Below are positions 17,194 to 26,273 of a DNA stretch of 64,000 bases, in pieces. Position numbers and translations under genes: made by a program. The stretch is from Microbacterium thalli (GTDB lineage: Bacteria > Actinomycetota > Actinomycetes > Actinomycetales > Microbacteriaceae), in contig NZ_JAQZCH010000003.1 of assembly GCF_028737325.1 (NCBI RefSeq), forward strand, positions 62,001 to 126,000. The letters run 5' to 3'. The notes under the pieces were generated by a model, which searched no databases, had not been told where the DNA came from, and saw only the letters and a list, made by a program, of their open reading frames with translations. Numbering within the stretch: the first letter of the stretch is position 1; each line of letters starts with the position of its first letter.

Positions 17194-17985
17194 GTGCACA
17201 CCCACCCTAGCGAGCCGGTTCTGGCCCCCGTCGCGGCGGAGGAGCCGGGGCGCACCTCGGGGCGCCGCCGTCGTCGCACCGATTGGCGCGAGGGCGGCTC
17301 CACCGTCCGGACGTGGCGCGAGATGCTACTGGCCTGGGCGGTGCTCGGCCTCGGTGCCGGCGTGCTCGCCGGGTACCTCGTCGTCACCCTGCAGCCCACC
17401 GCAGCCTGGGCGGGATGGGCCGCGACGGGGCTGCTCTGGCTCGGGATGCTCGTGCCCATCGTCATCGCGTTGCGGCGTTCGCGCCCCGCGGGACTGCTGC
17501 GCTTCCGGGCGTCGGACGTGCTGCTCGGCATCGGGTTCGGGGCCATCCTGCGCTTGTGCCAGGGGCTCATCCAGCAGGCGGTCACGGGCGAGGCCGCGTT
17601 CCCGGGCATGGTGCTCATGGATGGCCGGCTGCCCGTGACCTGGTGGTTCACCGATGCCCTCGCGGCGGGCGTCGTGGGTCCGGTCATCGAGGAGTTCTTC
17701 TTCCGTGTCGTCCTGCTCGTGGCGATCTACACGGTGCTGCGGCGTCCCGCGGGTCATGTCGTCGCCGGACTGGCGGCGCTGCTCGTCTCGTCGGCGGTCT
17801 TCGTCGTCGTGCATCTGGTCGACGGCAGCCTCGGAGCCGACGCGGTACTGTCGATCGGCCTGGTCGGGGTCGTGTGCGCGCTGCTCGTGCTCGTCACCGG
17901 GCGCATCTGGCCCGCCGTCCTCGCGCACGTCGTCTACAACCTCGCCGGGGTCGGCCTCGTGCTGATCGGCACCTTCGCCGCGTAA
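17194..17985 (+). CDS. CPBP-family intramembrane metalloprotease
   Basis: Multi-pass membrane protease of the type II CAAX/CPBP (ABI) family, 263 aa. Seen: EEFFFR (the EExxxR motif) at about residue 169, a histidine in VVVHLVDG, and the final HVVYN motif, set in about seven hydrophobic helices; the first ~40 residues are hydrophilic and Arg-rich. Substrate unknown; family members process prenylated or bacteriocin-related peptides or act in immunity. GTG 17194 is used since a -10-like TAACGT ends 6 bases before it. Diverges from the phosphatase gene. Confidence 0.9.
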   Translation: MHTHPSEPVLAPVAAEEPGRTSGRRRRRTDWREGGSTVRTWREMLLAWAVLGLGAGVLAGYLVVTLQPTAAWAGWAATGLLWLGMLVPIVIALRRSRPAGLLRFRASDVLLGIGFGAILRLCQGLIQQAVTGEAAFPGMVLMDGRLPVTWWFTDALAAGVVGPVIEEFFFRVVLLVAIYTVLRRPAGHVVAGLAALLVSSAVFVVVHLVDGSLGADAVLSIGLVGVVCALLVLVTGRIWPAVLAHVVYNLAGVGLVLIGTFAA

Positions 17986-18078
17986 CGCGTCCACGGAGCC
18001 CGGCGGCGCGCTGGTAGCATCGCGCCGACATCAGGCGTACCCGACGGCTGAGTCGTTCAGGGGAATGCGCTGCCGGCG

Positions 18079-19755
18079 ATGAGGATCTGGTGGAACGCGG
18101 TCACCGGTGGGGCGTTCTACACCCGCTGGAGCGCCGTGCTGTCGCTGCTCGTCGCGAGCGTGTTCTCCGTCCCCTCGATCGGCGGCACCGGGCCCGAGGA
18201 CTATCTGCGCGGCGTCGTCGTCGCCGCCCTCGGCTGGGCCGTGCTGGCGGCCGCGCTCGTGCCGGCGGCCGTCGCCGAACGCATGCTGCGTGCGCGATCC
18301 GCCCGCGCCGTCGCGGTGCTCGGGTCGCTCGTCGCCGTGGCGACGTGTCGGTCGAGCGTGAACGACGCCGTCAGTGTCGCCCTCTTCGGCCTCGCGCCCC
18401 ACGGCATGCCGGGGGCCCGCATCGCGACGAACCTCGTGACGGCGTTCGCGCTGCTGTCGATCGTCGCGGTCATCACCTCGCGCCACGCCGCCGCGCGCGC
18501 TGCCGCCCAGCGCCTGCGCGACGCGCTCGACCGCGTCGAGGTGGCCCGGGTCCGCAGCGAGCAGCGTGCGCGCGACGCCGCCGCTGAGATCTCGCGAGCC
18601 GTGGCGGATCTGCGAGACGCCCGGGAGCGGATGCTCGCCGGGCTCGTCGACTTCGACGCGGTGCGGGGGTTCGCCGAGCGGGTGCGCGCCGTCAGTCACT
18701 CGCTCGACCGGGGGCTCCGCGAGCGCGCCGAGACGCCGGTGCCCCGGCGGGCGGCGCCGGGACGGCCGCCCGAGCCGGCACCGTCCGTATCGCACCGCCT
18801 CGTCGCGCCGCCCTGGTTCAGCGTGGCGCCGCTGTACGCGCTGGCCTGCTTCCCGTTCGCGGTGGCGGCCGGGGGCGTCGGGGTGGGGCTGGGCGGCCTC
18901 GCCGGCGGCATCCTCGTCGACCTCCTCGCCGGACTCGCCACCCGACGCTGGGCGGCCCCACCCCGGGGTGCTGCGGTGTTCGTCGCCGTCTGGCTCGTCG
19001 CCGGCGTCGGCATGGCGGGCGTGACCTACGCGTTCCTGCCCGCCATCGGTACGCTCGGGCTCGTCCCGGTGCTCGCGGTGCCGCTCGTCGCCGCGCTCGT
19101 CAGCCTCTGTCGCGACGCCCTCGCCCGGGCACGCTCCGACGAGCGCCGTGCCACGACCGGACTGGCCGACGCCGCGCGCGACGCGGCCGCCGCCGACGTG
19201 CGCGCGCAGGCGCCCGTTCGCCGCGCGGTCGACATCCTCCATGGCCGGGCGCAGGGCGCGTGCGTCGTGTTCGCCGCGCGGGTCGATGACCGTGAGCCGA
19301 CGCCGGACGAGGTGGCGGACTTCCGCGGCCGGACCGAGGCGGCCTTCGACGCGCTGCTCCATCCGCCCGAGACCGACACGGCGACCGCCCGCGATGCCCT
19401 CGACGGGCTCGTGGACGCGTGGCGCTCCGCCGTTGCCGTCTCGTGCCACGTCGAGCCCGACGCCGCCGCGATGCTCGCGGCGCTCGCGGCATCCGATCGC
19501 CTCGTCACGGCGGTGAACGAGGCGCTCGTCAACGCCGTGAAGCATTCCGGCGCTCGGACGGCGGTCGTCCGCGTCGACCGGGCGCCCGCAGGCGGACTGC
19601 GGGTGCGGGTGACGTCGCCCGGACGCCTGGCGTCCTCGCGCCGGTCGGGCCTCGGGACCCGTCAGCCCGGCATCCGGATCTTCTCCGACGGCGACGACGT
19701 GGTCTTCGAGATCACTGTCGCGGATGCCGTCGCGCCCGCCGCACCGCGGTCCTGA
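18079..19755 (+). CDS. Polytopic membrane protein with degenerate histidine-kinase C-terminus (paralogue of the 38.6-kb gene)
   Basis: 558-residue membrane protein. Seen: four N-terminal helices (roughly 15-125), a charged coiled-coil-like segment (~135-215), four more helices (~248-350), then a cytosolic part with DILHGRAQG (His ~388, resembling the HisKA_3 LHD box) and an N-box NEALVNAVKHS (~480-490). The nucleotide-binding G1 motif DxGxG is replaced by SPG, so ATP hydrolysis is doubtful. A paralogue lies at 38554-40326; both share the motifs VDFDAVR-F and LHGRxQGxCVxFAAxVDD. It sits immediately upstream of the exported-protein operon. Inference: a sensor or signalling protein for surface structures; function not established. 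A TAGCAT hexamer at 18013-18018 may be its -10. Confidence 0.8.
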   Translation: MRIWWNAVTGGAFYTRWSAVLSLLVASVFSVPSIGGTGPEDYLRGVVVAALGWAVLAAALVPAAVAERMLRARSARAVAVLGSLVAVATCRSSVNDAVSVALFGLAPHGMPGARIATNLVTAFALLSIVAVITSRHAAARAAAQRLRDALDRVEVARVRSEQRARDAAAEISRAVADLRDARERMLAGLVDFDAVRGFAERVRAVSHSLDRGLRERAETPVPRRAAPGRPPEPAPSVSHRLVAPPWFSVAPLYALACFPFAVAAGGVGVGLGGLAGGILVDLLAGLATRRWAAPPRGAAVFVAVWLVAGVGMAGVTYAFLPAIGTLGLVPVLAVPLVAALVSLCRDALARARSDERRATTGLADAARDAAAADVRAQAPVRRAVDILHGRAQGACVVFAARVDDREPTPDEVADFRGRTEAAFDALLHPPETDTATARDALDGLVDAWRSAVAVSCHVEPDAAAMLAALAASDRLVTAVNEALVNAVKHSGARTAVVRVDRAPAGGLRVRVTSPGRLASSRRSGLGTRQPGIRIFSDGDDVVFEITVADAVAPAAPRS

Positions 19756-19791
19756 CGCGCCGCACCGACGAGGGGACGGTGCCGCTGCCCA

Positions 19792-19823
19792 CTACGGAGG
19801 TGGCGCGCGTCGGCTACGGAGGT
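19792..19823 (+). promoter_or_regulatory. Direct repeat CTACGGAGGT x2 upstream of the exported-protein operon
   Basis: CTACGGAGGT occurs at 19792-19801 and 19814-19823, 22 bases apart (about two helical turns), upstream of the palindrome at 19845. Spacing on one face of the DNA suggests a tandem activator-binding site. Confidence 0.4.
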
Positions 19824-19844
19824 CACGCGTTCCTGCGCGGCACC

Positions 19845-19863
19845 TCAGTGGTCTGACCACTGA
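19845..19863. promoter_or_regulatory. 19-bp perfect palindrome, candidate operator
   Basis: TCAGTGGTC-T-GACCACTGA: two 9-base arms around a single central base, 84 bases before ATG 19947. A one-base loop cannot fold as an RNA hairpin, so a dimeric-regulator site is more likely than a terminator. Confidence 0.55.
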
Positions 19864-19946
19864 ACCCCGCCTCTTCTCGCGTGTGCGCACGTCCCTGCCT
19901 CCGAGGCTGGATCCCAGGTGCAACACGGGAACCCGGAGGATCGGCC

Positions 19947-22772
19947 ATGAAACGACGCGATAAGAACGCGGACGCCACGTCCCGCTCGCGCGGCTCCGCA
20001 CCGCACAGATGGCGGCGTCTCGCCGCCGCCATCACGACCGCAGCGGCGGTCGTCGGCGGCTCGCTCGTCGTCGCGGCGAGCGCCCAGGCGGCGACCCACA
20101 CCTTCTTCGTCGACTCGCTCGACGGGTCCGCGTCCGCGGCGGGCGTCAACGTCGGCAACGGGGTCTGCGAGACGACCGCGGGGACGTGCACCATGCGCGC
20201 GGCGATCGAAGAGGCGAACGCGCTGAACCTGCCGAAAGGCTCGGTGACCATCACCGTCGCCGATGGACTCACCGGCAACATCGACGCCCTCAACGCCGCG
20301 GCTGCGCGCATGCAGAACTCGCGTGTGTCGAACCAGGACGCCGCGGCCCATTTCGAGATCACGGCACCGGTCATCATCGATCTCGACAACCGGGTGACGA
20401 TGCAGACGAGCGCCGACACGGCGGCCGCGCTGTTCCACGTCAACGGGCCCGACGTCGAGTTCCGCAACATGCGGCAGATCCTCTCCGGCGAGACGTCGAT
20501 CGTCACGGGACCGCAGACCCGCGGATTCCTGCTCGACGGTGGGGAGACCTCGACCGAGCGCAACTACTTCCCCGAGCGTTTCATGGTCATCCGCGAGGGC
20601 GCGAGTGACATCACCGTGCGCAACTACCGCATCCAGGGCTTCTATCACGCGGCGAACGCCACCGGCATCTTCTACGTCAACGCACAGAACAACACCCCGA
20701 TTCGCAACGTCCGCATCGAGAACGTGCAGATCGCGTATCCCACCGCCACCACCTGCAACGCCTCGAACGGTTCGGGATGCCGGACGGACATCGTGCAGTT
20801 CCTGCCCCGCAATCGCAATGTCGTCCTGGACGGGTTCACCTTCACGAACTCGTTCGTGTCGAACCTGACGAACCGAGACGCGTTCCCCTTCTCGCGAGGC
20901 ACCGCCGCCACCAGCGTCACGGCCTAGAACATCGACATCTCGAACAACAGCTTCATCAACGCACAGGGCTCGGGGACCGGGGTCAACAACGCCTTCATCA
21001 CCCTGCCGTTCGGTCCGATGGCGGGAGAGAACCGCATCGTCGGCAACGAGTTCGTGCGCGCGACCAGCGGACAGACCTTCGCGATCTCGTGGAACGGCAC
21101 CACCACCTCGGGCAGCGCCGGCAACCTGCGCATCGCCGAGAACTACTTCGACGGGTACAGCGCGACCTCGGTGTCGCTGACCAACACCGGCGATGTCACG
21201 GTCGAGAAGAACACCTTCGGTGCGCGAAGCGCGAGCCAGGCGCGGCCGGCGATCACAGAGGAGACGCGCACCGCTGCCACAACTCTCGTGGTCAACAACA
21301 CCAATGCCAACGGCCAGATCGGCACGTGGTTCCCGACCTCCGACGCCGCGGTTCTGACCGGCGCGGCGCCGTCCGGGCTGATCCCGACGGTTTCGCCCCT
21401 GGGCGACGGTGTGCCCGTCTGCCTGGCCACGCTCGAGGTCAGCGCACCCACGAGCGGCAACATCCCCGCCGGGCCCGTGGACCTCGACGCGTACTGGACG
21501 GGTGACCGGACCGCGGAGGTGTACCTCGGACGTGCGGAAGCCGTCACCGGTGGCTCCGCGCAGATCGAGCTGCGGCTGCCGGTGGGACCGCAGACCTTTC
21601 CGACCACCGAGGTCGGAGGCTCGCAGCAGGTCACGATCGTCGACGACCAGACCGGAGCGGCCAGCGGGTACATCCGACTGCAGACCCGTTCCGCGACGGG
21701 CCAGACCTCGCAGTACTCGCGCATCGTCGGGTTCAGCGGGAACTGCATGCCCGCGCTCACCATCGAACAGGCTGAGGGCCAAAACGATCCGACCCTGGCC
21801 CGCGACCTCCACTTCACGGTGACGTCGTCGCTTCCGCTCGATCCCGCGTCGGTCTCGGCCGCCTCGCTCGACCTCGCCGCGTCCCCGGTGGACGAGACGA
21901 TCGATGCGGAACGACTCAACCCGCGCGTGACATCGGTGACCGCCGTGGACGGCAGCGAGAACCGCGAGTTCCTCGTGGTCGCTCGCGTGGACGACTCCGC
22001 GCGCGTGGAGGCCGCCATTCCCGCTGAACGCGTGACCAGCGTCGGCGGATTGCCCAACCACGCCGCCGCGACCGGCGAGGACGACGCGATCGTCTTCATC
22101 AACCCGATCGCGGTGCGTCCGAGCGACTTCACCCTCGTCACCGGGGACCCGACCGGCCAGCAGTACGTGTTCGACCTGCGGGTGGGAGCCCCCGCCGTGG
22201 CATCGCCGCTGCTCTTCTCCTCGGAGTTGGATCAGGACGGCGTCAACCACGGCGTCTCCATCTCGCAGACCGATCCGACGATCGCCGTGGGCGAAGCCCG
22301 GTCGGAAGCCGTCCGAGTCGTCGCCGAGGCCGGGGACGTCGCGGCGAACACCCCGGTGTCGATCACGACCACGCTGCGCTCGGAGGACGCGAACTACGAC
22401 CAGCTCGTCGTGCAGCCCGTCACCGTGCGTCTGTTCTCGACGGACCCCGCGATCCGCATCGACAAGCGCGCCTTCGTGGATGTCACCGATACGTCGTCCC
22501 CCGAGGCCATCATGGCCACGGGAACCGAGGCCTTCAGCGGCACGCGCCTCACCGATGGCCAGGCCGTGTGCTTCGTCTACACCGTGACGAACATCTCGTC
22601 CGACGACTGGACGACCGTTCTCGCCGATGTCGTCGTGACCGACACCGACCGGCGTCTGGGTGACGACGGTGTCATCGGGACGATCGGGAAGATCGAGATC
22701 GGGCAGAGCGCTCGCCTGTCGGCATGCACGTCGCTGATCCCGATCGACACCACCGTCGGCGGTCTCTCGTGA
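19947..22772 (+). pseudogene. CSLREA-type right-handed beta-helix surface protein interrupted by in-frame TAG
   Basis: One continuous reading frame of 942 codons broken by TAG at 20925-20927 (codon 327). The 5' part (326 aa) has a Sec signal peptide ending AASAQA and a CSLREA-like region (DSLDGSA ... GNGVCETTAGTCTMRAAIEEAN) followed by beta-helix rungs. The frame resumes directly after the stop with NIDISNNSFINAQGSG and IVGNEFVRATS, the same helix rungs, then DUF11-like and beta-sandwich segments to the TGA at 22770. GGAGGA lies 6 bases before ATG 19947. The 3' end overlaps the next gene by GTGA, so the operon layout is intact. A CAG-to-TAG type change would explain it; amber suppression or a sequencing error are alternatives. 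Confidence 0.8.
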
Positions 22773-23458
22773 CGGCGCTGCACGACCCGAGCGCCGAGGC
22801 GCCCCGGGAGCCCCGACGCTGGGCCGCCGGCAGCCGGCCCACCGTCGCCCTCGTGGCCGCCGGCGGGATCGGCGCTCTCCTCATCGGGGCAGGCGCGACG
22901 ACGTGGGCGCTGTGGGCGGAGTCCGCTGTCTTCGCCGGGGGGCCGGTGACCGCGGGCGACCTGCAGATCTCACGTGGCGAGGGCACCTGGCGGCAGGTCA
23001 CCCCGGGCGTTCCGACACCGGCTGCCGGTGCGCTCGCGGACGGGCCCGGTGACCTGATCACGATGCCGGGGGACGTGGTCGAGATCACCGTGCCGGTGAG
23101 TACCTATCTGCGTGGCGACAACCTGCAGGCCGCCATGACGGTCGAGGCCGGAACGTCGCTCGCGAGCGACATGCCGTCCGACGCGATCGTTGCGACGTAC
23201 CGCGTGCAGAGTGCCGATGCGTCACTCTCATCGTCGGACGTCGCCCTCGGACACGCGGTCACCCTCCCGGGCCTCACGGGCAGCAACGAAGGCGCGCGGG
23301 CCGACTGGGACGTCATCGTGACGGTGCGCGTCGGTGGACCGTACGCGTGGGCGCCCGAGTCCGCCGCCGGGCCGCAGCACTGGACGCTCGACGACTTCGT
23401 GATCTCGCTCGATCAGGTGCGCGGGGTCGAGGTCGCAGCCGCGGGGGAATCGCGATGA
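22769..23458 (+). CDS. Alternate-type signal peptide exported protein (TasA-operon-like)
   Basis: 229-residue exported protein. Seen: a SipW-cognate signal region, with hydrophobic core GGIGALLIGAGATTWALWA followed by VFAGGPVTAGDLQIS, the same WALW/FALW-x-GG-x-x-TAGDL pattern as the 24445 gene; then a beta-rich mature part with no cysteines. GTG 22769 overlaps the stop of the upstream beta-helix frame (GTGA) and its own stop overlaps the next ATG (ATGA), so translation is coupled. Inference: a matrix or pilus-like subunit processed by the signal peptidase at 25365. Confidence 0.8.
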   Translation: MTALHDPSAEAPREPRRWAAGSRPTVALVAAGGIGALLIGAGATTWALWAESAVFAGGPVTAGDLQISRGEGTWRQVTPGVPTPAAGALADGPGDLITMPGDVVEITVPVSTYLRGDNLQAAMTVEAGTSLASDMPSDAIVATYRVQSADASLSSSDVALGHAVTLPGLTGSNEGARADWDVIVTVRVGGPYAWAPESAAGPQHWTLDDFVISLDQVRGVEVAAAGESR

Positions 23459-24363
23459 AGAACCTCCGTCGTGTGACAGCGCTGACTGCGGGGGCCGCTG
23501 TGCTCTGCCTCGGCGGCGCCCTGGCCGCCCAGGCGCTGTGGGGCGCCGCGCTGCGCACCTCGGTTCCCGTGTTCCCCGTGGGGTCGGTGGCATTCGCCGC
23601 GTTCCCGAGCGATCGCCCGGACGCACCGCAGTCCTCGGAGGACGGAGAGGCTGTGTCGCTGCGCATCCCGGGTGCGTTGCTCGCGGAGATCATCGAGCCT
23701 CCGGAGGGCACGAGCAAGCCCGTCGTCTGGCGCTTCACCGCCCAAGGGTCGACGCCGGGGATCGCCGGAATGGATTACGACGTGTCGGTCCGGGAGCAGC
23801 TCGACGACGGTGCCACGCACGACCTGTCGTCGGGGCATGCATTGCCCGGCACCGTCCTCGCCGGCTCGACGATGAAAGTGTTCCGTGCGGGCCTGGGCGG
23901 CGACTGCTCGGCCATCCCGGAGACCCCGCCCCCGAACGAGGGTGAGGCTCCCCGGAACGTGCATGTCTTCGACGGTGAGGACGTGCGTCTGCAGGACCCC
24001 GGCGCCGGTGTCCCGGGAGCGATGACGACGCACGAGTGGTGCGCCGTCGTCGAGTGGAATCACGCCGACGACGGGCGATACCGAAACGACGTCACCGTCA
24101 GCGGCGTGGGCGAGAACGGAAGCGTGAACAACGGGATCGCCGCGTGGCACGCCGTCGTCGGCGTCCCGCCGGCCCTCGAGATGGCCGGCACGTATCTGGG
24201 ACGAGCCGCGGCGGACGGCAGCGGCGAGAACGGAGCCCGCGTTCGCGCTGAGGGGGAGTGGTACGCCGACCTCTATCCCGATCCGTTCGGCGAGCCGGAC
24301 ATCGTCATCGCACTCCAGCCCGCCGTCACCAGTCCTTCTCCGGATGTCGCCGCCGGCGACTGA
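23455..24363 (+). CDS. Exported hypothetical protein of the SipW cluster
   Basis: 302 aa, no named family. Seen: N-terminal hydrophobic segment with LGGALAAQALWGAAL, a possible variant of the alternate signal peptide (ALW motif), then a beta-rich extracellular region containing two cysteines (GGDCSA and EWCAVV) that may form a disulphide, and a WNHADDGRYRNDVTVSG segment typical of immunoglobulin-like folds. ATG 23455 overlaps the upstream stop by 4 bases. Position between two alternate-signal proteins suggests that it is part of the same extracellular assembly. Confidence 0.75.
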   Translation: MKNLRRVTALTAGAAVLCLGGALAAQALWGAALRTSVPVFPVGSVAFAAFPSDRPDAPQSSEDGEAVSLRIPGALLAEIIEPPEGTSKPVVWRFTAQGSTPGIAGMDYDVSVREQLDDGATHDLSSGHALPGTVLAGSTMKVFRAGLGGDCSAIPETPPPNEGEAPRNVHVFDGEDVRLQDPGAGVPGAMTTHEWCAVVEWNHADDGRYRNDVTVSGVGENGSVNNGIAAWHAVVGVPPALEMAGTYLGRAAADGSGENGARVRAEGEWYADLYPDPFGEPDIVIALQPAVTSPSPDVAAGD

Positions 24364-24444
24364 CGGAATCCCGCCCTCGGCGGCGTCGACGAGCGCCGAC
24401 CCGCCGATCTATCCCGCGCTCATCACCAAGGAGAGACAACAATC

Positions 24445-25257
24445 ATGACGAACAACGATCAGATCATCGTGGTGGCCGAGGACAAGAAGCGCCGCCGCGG
24501 TGTCGTCTGGGTGGCGGCGGGTGCCTCCGCGCTGCTGCTCGGCGGCTCGACCTTCGCCCTCTGGTCGGCCTCCGACACCTTCTCGGGCGGCATGATCACC
24601 GCGGGCGATCTGAACATCGCGCAGCTGCAGGACACCTCGTTCTGGGACGTCTCGAACGACCGCGCGGATGCCACCGAGGTGGTGGGCGCGACCAACGGAT
24701 CGCAGCCCGGTCACCAGATCGACGATGTCGACACCTGGCGCATCGCTCCGGGCGACAAGCTCGCGGCGTCGTTCGAGACCACGGTCACGCTCGAGGGCGA
24801 CAACCTGGTCGCCCGCGTGGGCCTCGACGGACTCGACCAGCTCGAGTCCAACATCTCGGGCATGTTCTACAGCTACGAGGTCTACTACGGCGGCGAGCTG
24901 CTGGTGAACGAGACGGTCCTGCCGACGGGCGCCGACGCGCCGCTGCTGTACCTCGCCGCGCCCACCGCGGGACAGGCGAGCGGCCTCGACGATGCGACGA
25001 ACGGCATCCTGGGCGACACGGCGGAGGCCGTGGACGGCGTCGCGGCCCAGACCGCGGTGTTCGGTATGCCCGGGACGACCGCGGACCTGAACATCGTCGT
25101 CTACGCCTCGTTCTACGAGGACGTCGACGGTGACTTCCGTTACTCCGACACCGACATCACGGTGACCGACCGCACCGACGTGACGGTCAGCGACACGATC
25201 GCCGATCTGACGCTCAACCTGACGCAGGTGCGTGACGCGGGCGCTCAGTTCAGCTGA
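24445..25257 (+). CDS. Alternate-type signal peptide exported protein, TasA-like major subunit candidate
   Basis: 270-residue exported protein of the alternate-signal family I know as RER_14450-like. Seen: positively charged start (DKKRRRG), hydrophobic core with GGSTFALWSASDTF, then SGGMITAGDLNIAQ, the hallmark of SipW-dependent secretion; mature part acidic, beta-rich, Cys-free (SVSFYEDVDGDFRYSDTD-like segments). AAGGAGAG precedes ATG 24445 after an 81-base gap, the only sizeable gap in the upstream operon, and a strong hairpin follows the gene. Strong RBS and own hairpin fit an abundant structural subunit; that role is inference. Confidence 0.85.
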   Translation: MTNNDQIIVVAEDKKRRRGVVWVAAGASALLLGGSTFALWSASDTFSGGMITAGDLNIAQLQDTSFWDVSNDRADATEVVGATNGSQPGHQIDDVDTWRIAPGDKLAASFETTVTLEGDNLVARVGLDGLDQLESNISGMFYSYEVYYGGELLVNETVLPTGADAPLLYLAAPTAGQASGLDDATNGILGDTAEAVDGVAAQTAVFGMPGTTADLNIVVYASFYEDVDGDFRYSDTDITVTDRTDVTVSDTIADLTLNLTQVRDAGAQFS

Positions 25258-25287
25258 ACCGACGCGCTCCGGGTCGCATTCGACCCC

Positions 25288-25320
25288 GCGCAGCCCGCCG
25301 TGCCCGACGGCGGGCTGCGC
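25288..25320 (+). terminator. Intra-operon hairpin between the TasA-like gene and sipW
   Basis: Perfect 14-bp stem GCGCAGCCCGCCGT / ACGGCGGGCTGCGC with 5-base loop, 30 bases after the stop at 25257 and 44 bases before ATG 25365. No U-tract; could partially terminate or protect the upstream mRNA. Confidence 0.7.
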
Positions 25321-25364
25321 GGCCCCGGCCGATGACCGGCACTCGATCCGCGAGAGGAGGAATG

Positions 25365-26273
25365 ATGGCCGCCGAGCTTCGCACCCGACGGCGTCGCAGC
25401 ATGCGACGGGCACCGACCGCGACGCCCTGGTACGACTCGCCCTGGCGGATCGCCGCGCGGGCCCTCTCCTCGGCCGCGATCGTCGTCGTCCTGACCGCCC
25501 TGGTCGCGCTCGTGGCCGTGCCACGCCTGACCGGCGGGGATTCGTTGACCGTGCTGTCCGGCTCGATGGAGCCGACGTTCTCGGCGGGTGACGTCATCGT
25601 CGTGAAAGGCATCGACGAGCGCGACGTGTGTTCCGCCGTCTCGATCGGGTCGATCGTCACCTTCTTCCCCGAGCCGAACGACCCCACTCTCATCACCCAC
25701 CGGGTCATCGGCAAGACCATCGGCAGCTTCGAGGACGGCACCGACTGCCGCCTCATCACGCAGGGTGATGCCAACAGTTCCGCCGATGCTCCCGTGTCAC
25801 CACAGCAGGTGCGGGGTGTGTTCCTCTTCGGGGTGCCCGGGCTCGGCTGGGCCCGCCACTGGGTCGCCGACAACCCCCTCATCTTCGCCGCGGGCATCGG
25901 TGCCGTCGTGATCGGATGGATGCTGTTCGCGCCACGCCGTTCCCGCTCCACCGTCATCACCGTGCCGCGGCCCGCGGGATCCGAGCGTGACCGCACGCCA
26001 CCGGTTCCGAGCGTGGCCGAGACAGCTGTCGACACGGCCCTGCGCGAGCGGGAGATCGCCCTCCGTGAGCGCGAGCTCGAGCTGCGCGAGCGCGAACTCG
26101 AGCTCGCCCGGCACCGGCTCGGCGTGCCAGTGGGGCCATCGCCGACGCACGGCTTCGCCGCCGGCGACGTTGACGCCCCCACCGTCGACGCGATCGAACA
26201 GCTGCTTCGCGGCGCCGCACCGGACGCGACCGCCTCGTCTTCCTCCCCGACCCGACTTTGGAGCGAGCAATGA
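25365..26273 (+). CDS. sipW: SipW-like (ER-type) signal peptidase I with coiled-coil tail
   Basis: Membrane signal peptidase of the Ser-His type, 302 aa. Seen: N-terminal helix (~36-54), catalytic Ser67 in LSGSMEP, His112 in THRVIG where bacterial SPases have Lys, and box E TQGDANSSAD (Asp135); second helix near 165-185. Odd: a ~110-residue C-terminal tail with heptad-like repeats of RERELEL (about 215-245). The start at 25365 is set by GGAGG 4 bases upstream; the preceding ATG at 25362 is too close. Its stop overlaps the next ATG. Located with alternate-signal substrates, so it is their likely dedicated processing enzyme. Confidence 0.9.
   Translation: MAAELRTRRRRSMRRAPTATPWYDSPWRIAARALSSAAIVVVLTALVALVAVPRLTGGDSLTVLSGSMEPTFSAGDVIVVKGIDERDVCSAVSIGSIVTFFPEPNDPTLITHRVIGKTIGSFEDGTDCRLITQGDANSSADAPVSPQQVRGVFLFGVPGLGWARHWVADNPLIFAAGIGAVVIGWMLFAPRRSRSTVITVPRPAGSERDRTPPVPSVAETAVDTALREREIALRERELELRERELELARHRLGVPVGPSPTHGFAAGDVDAPTVDAIEQLLRGAAPDATASSSSPTRLWSEQ

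Noticed and set aside
15734..17638. A 634-codon plus-strand frame across the kinase and phosphatase genes
   Set aside because: Arg/Gly/Asp-rich shadow sequence without motifs, while the minus strand encodes clear Walker and C-x5-R motifs.
18031..19545. Long minus-strand frame (504 codons) opposite the 18-kb membrane protein
   Set aside because: Low-complexity His/Arg/Glu/Gly shadow; the plus strand has membrane helices and a paralogue.
19845..19863. Palindrome read as a transcription terminator of the upstream membrane gene
   Set aside because: The single-base centre cannot form a hairpin loop and no U-tract follows; operator is the better reading.
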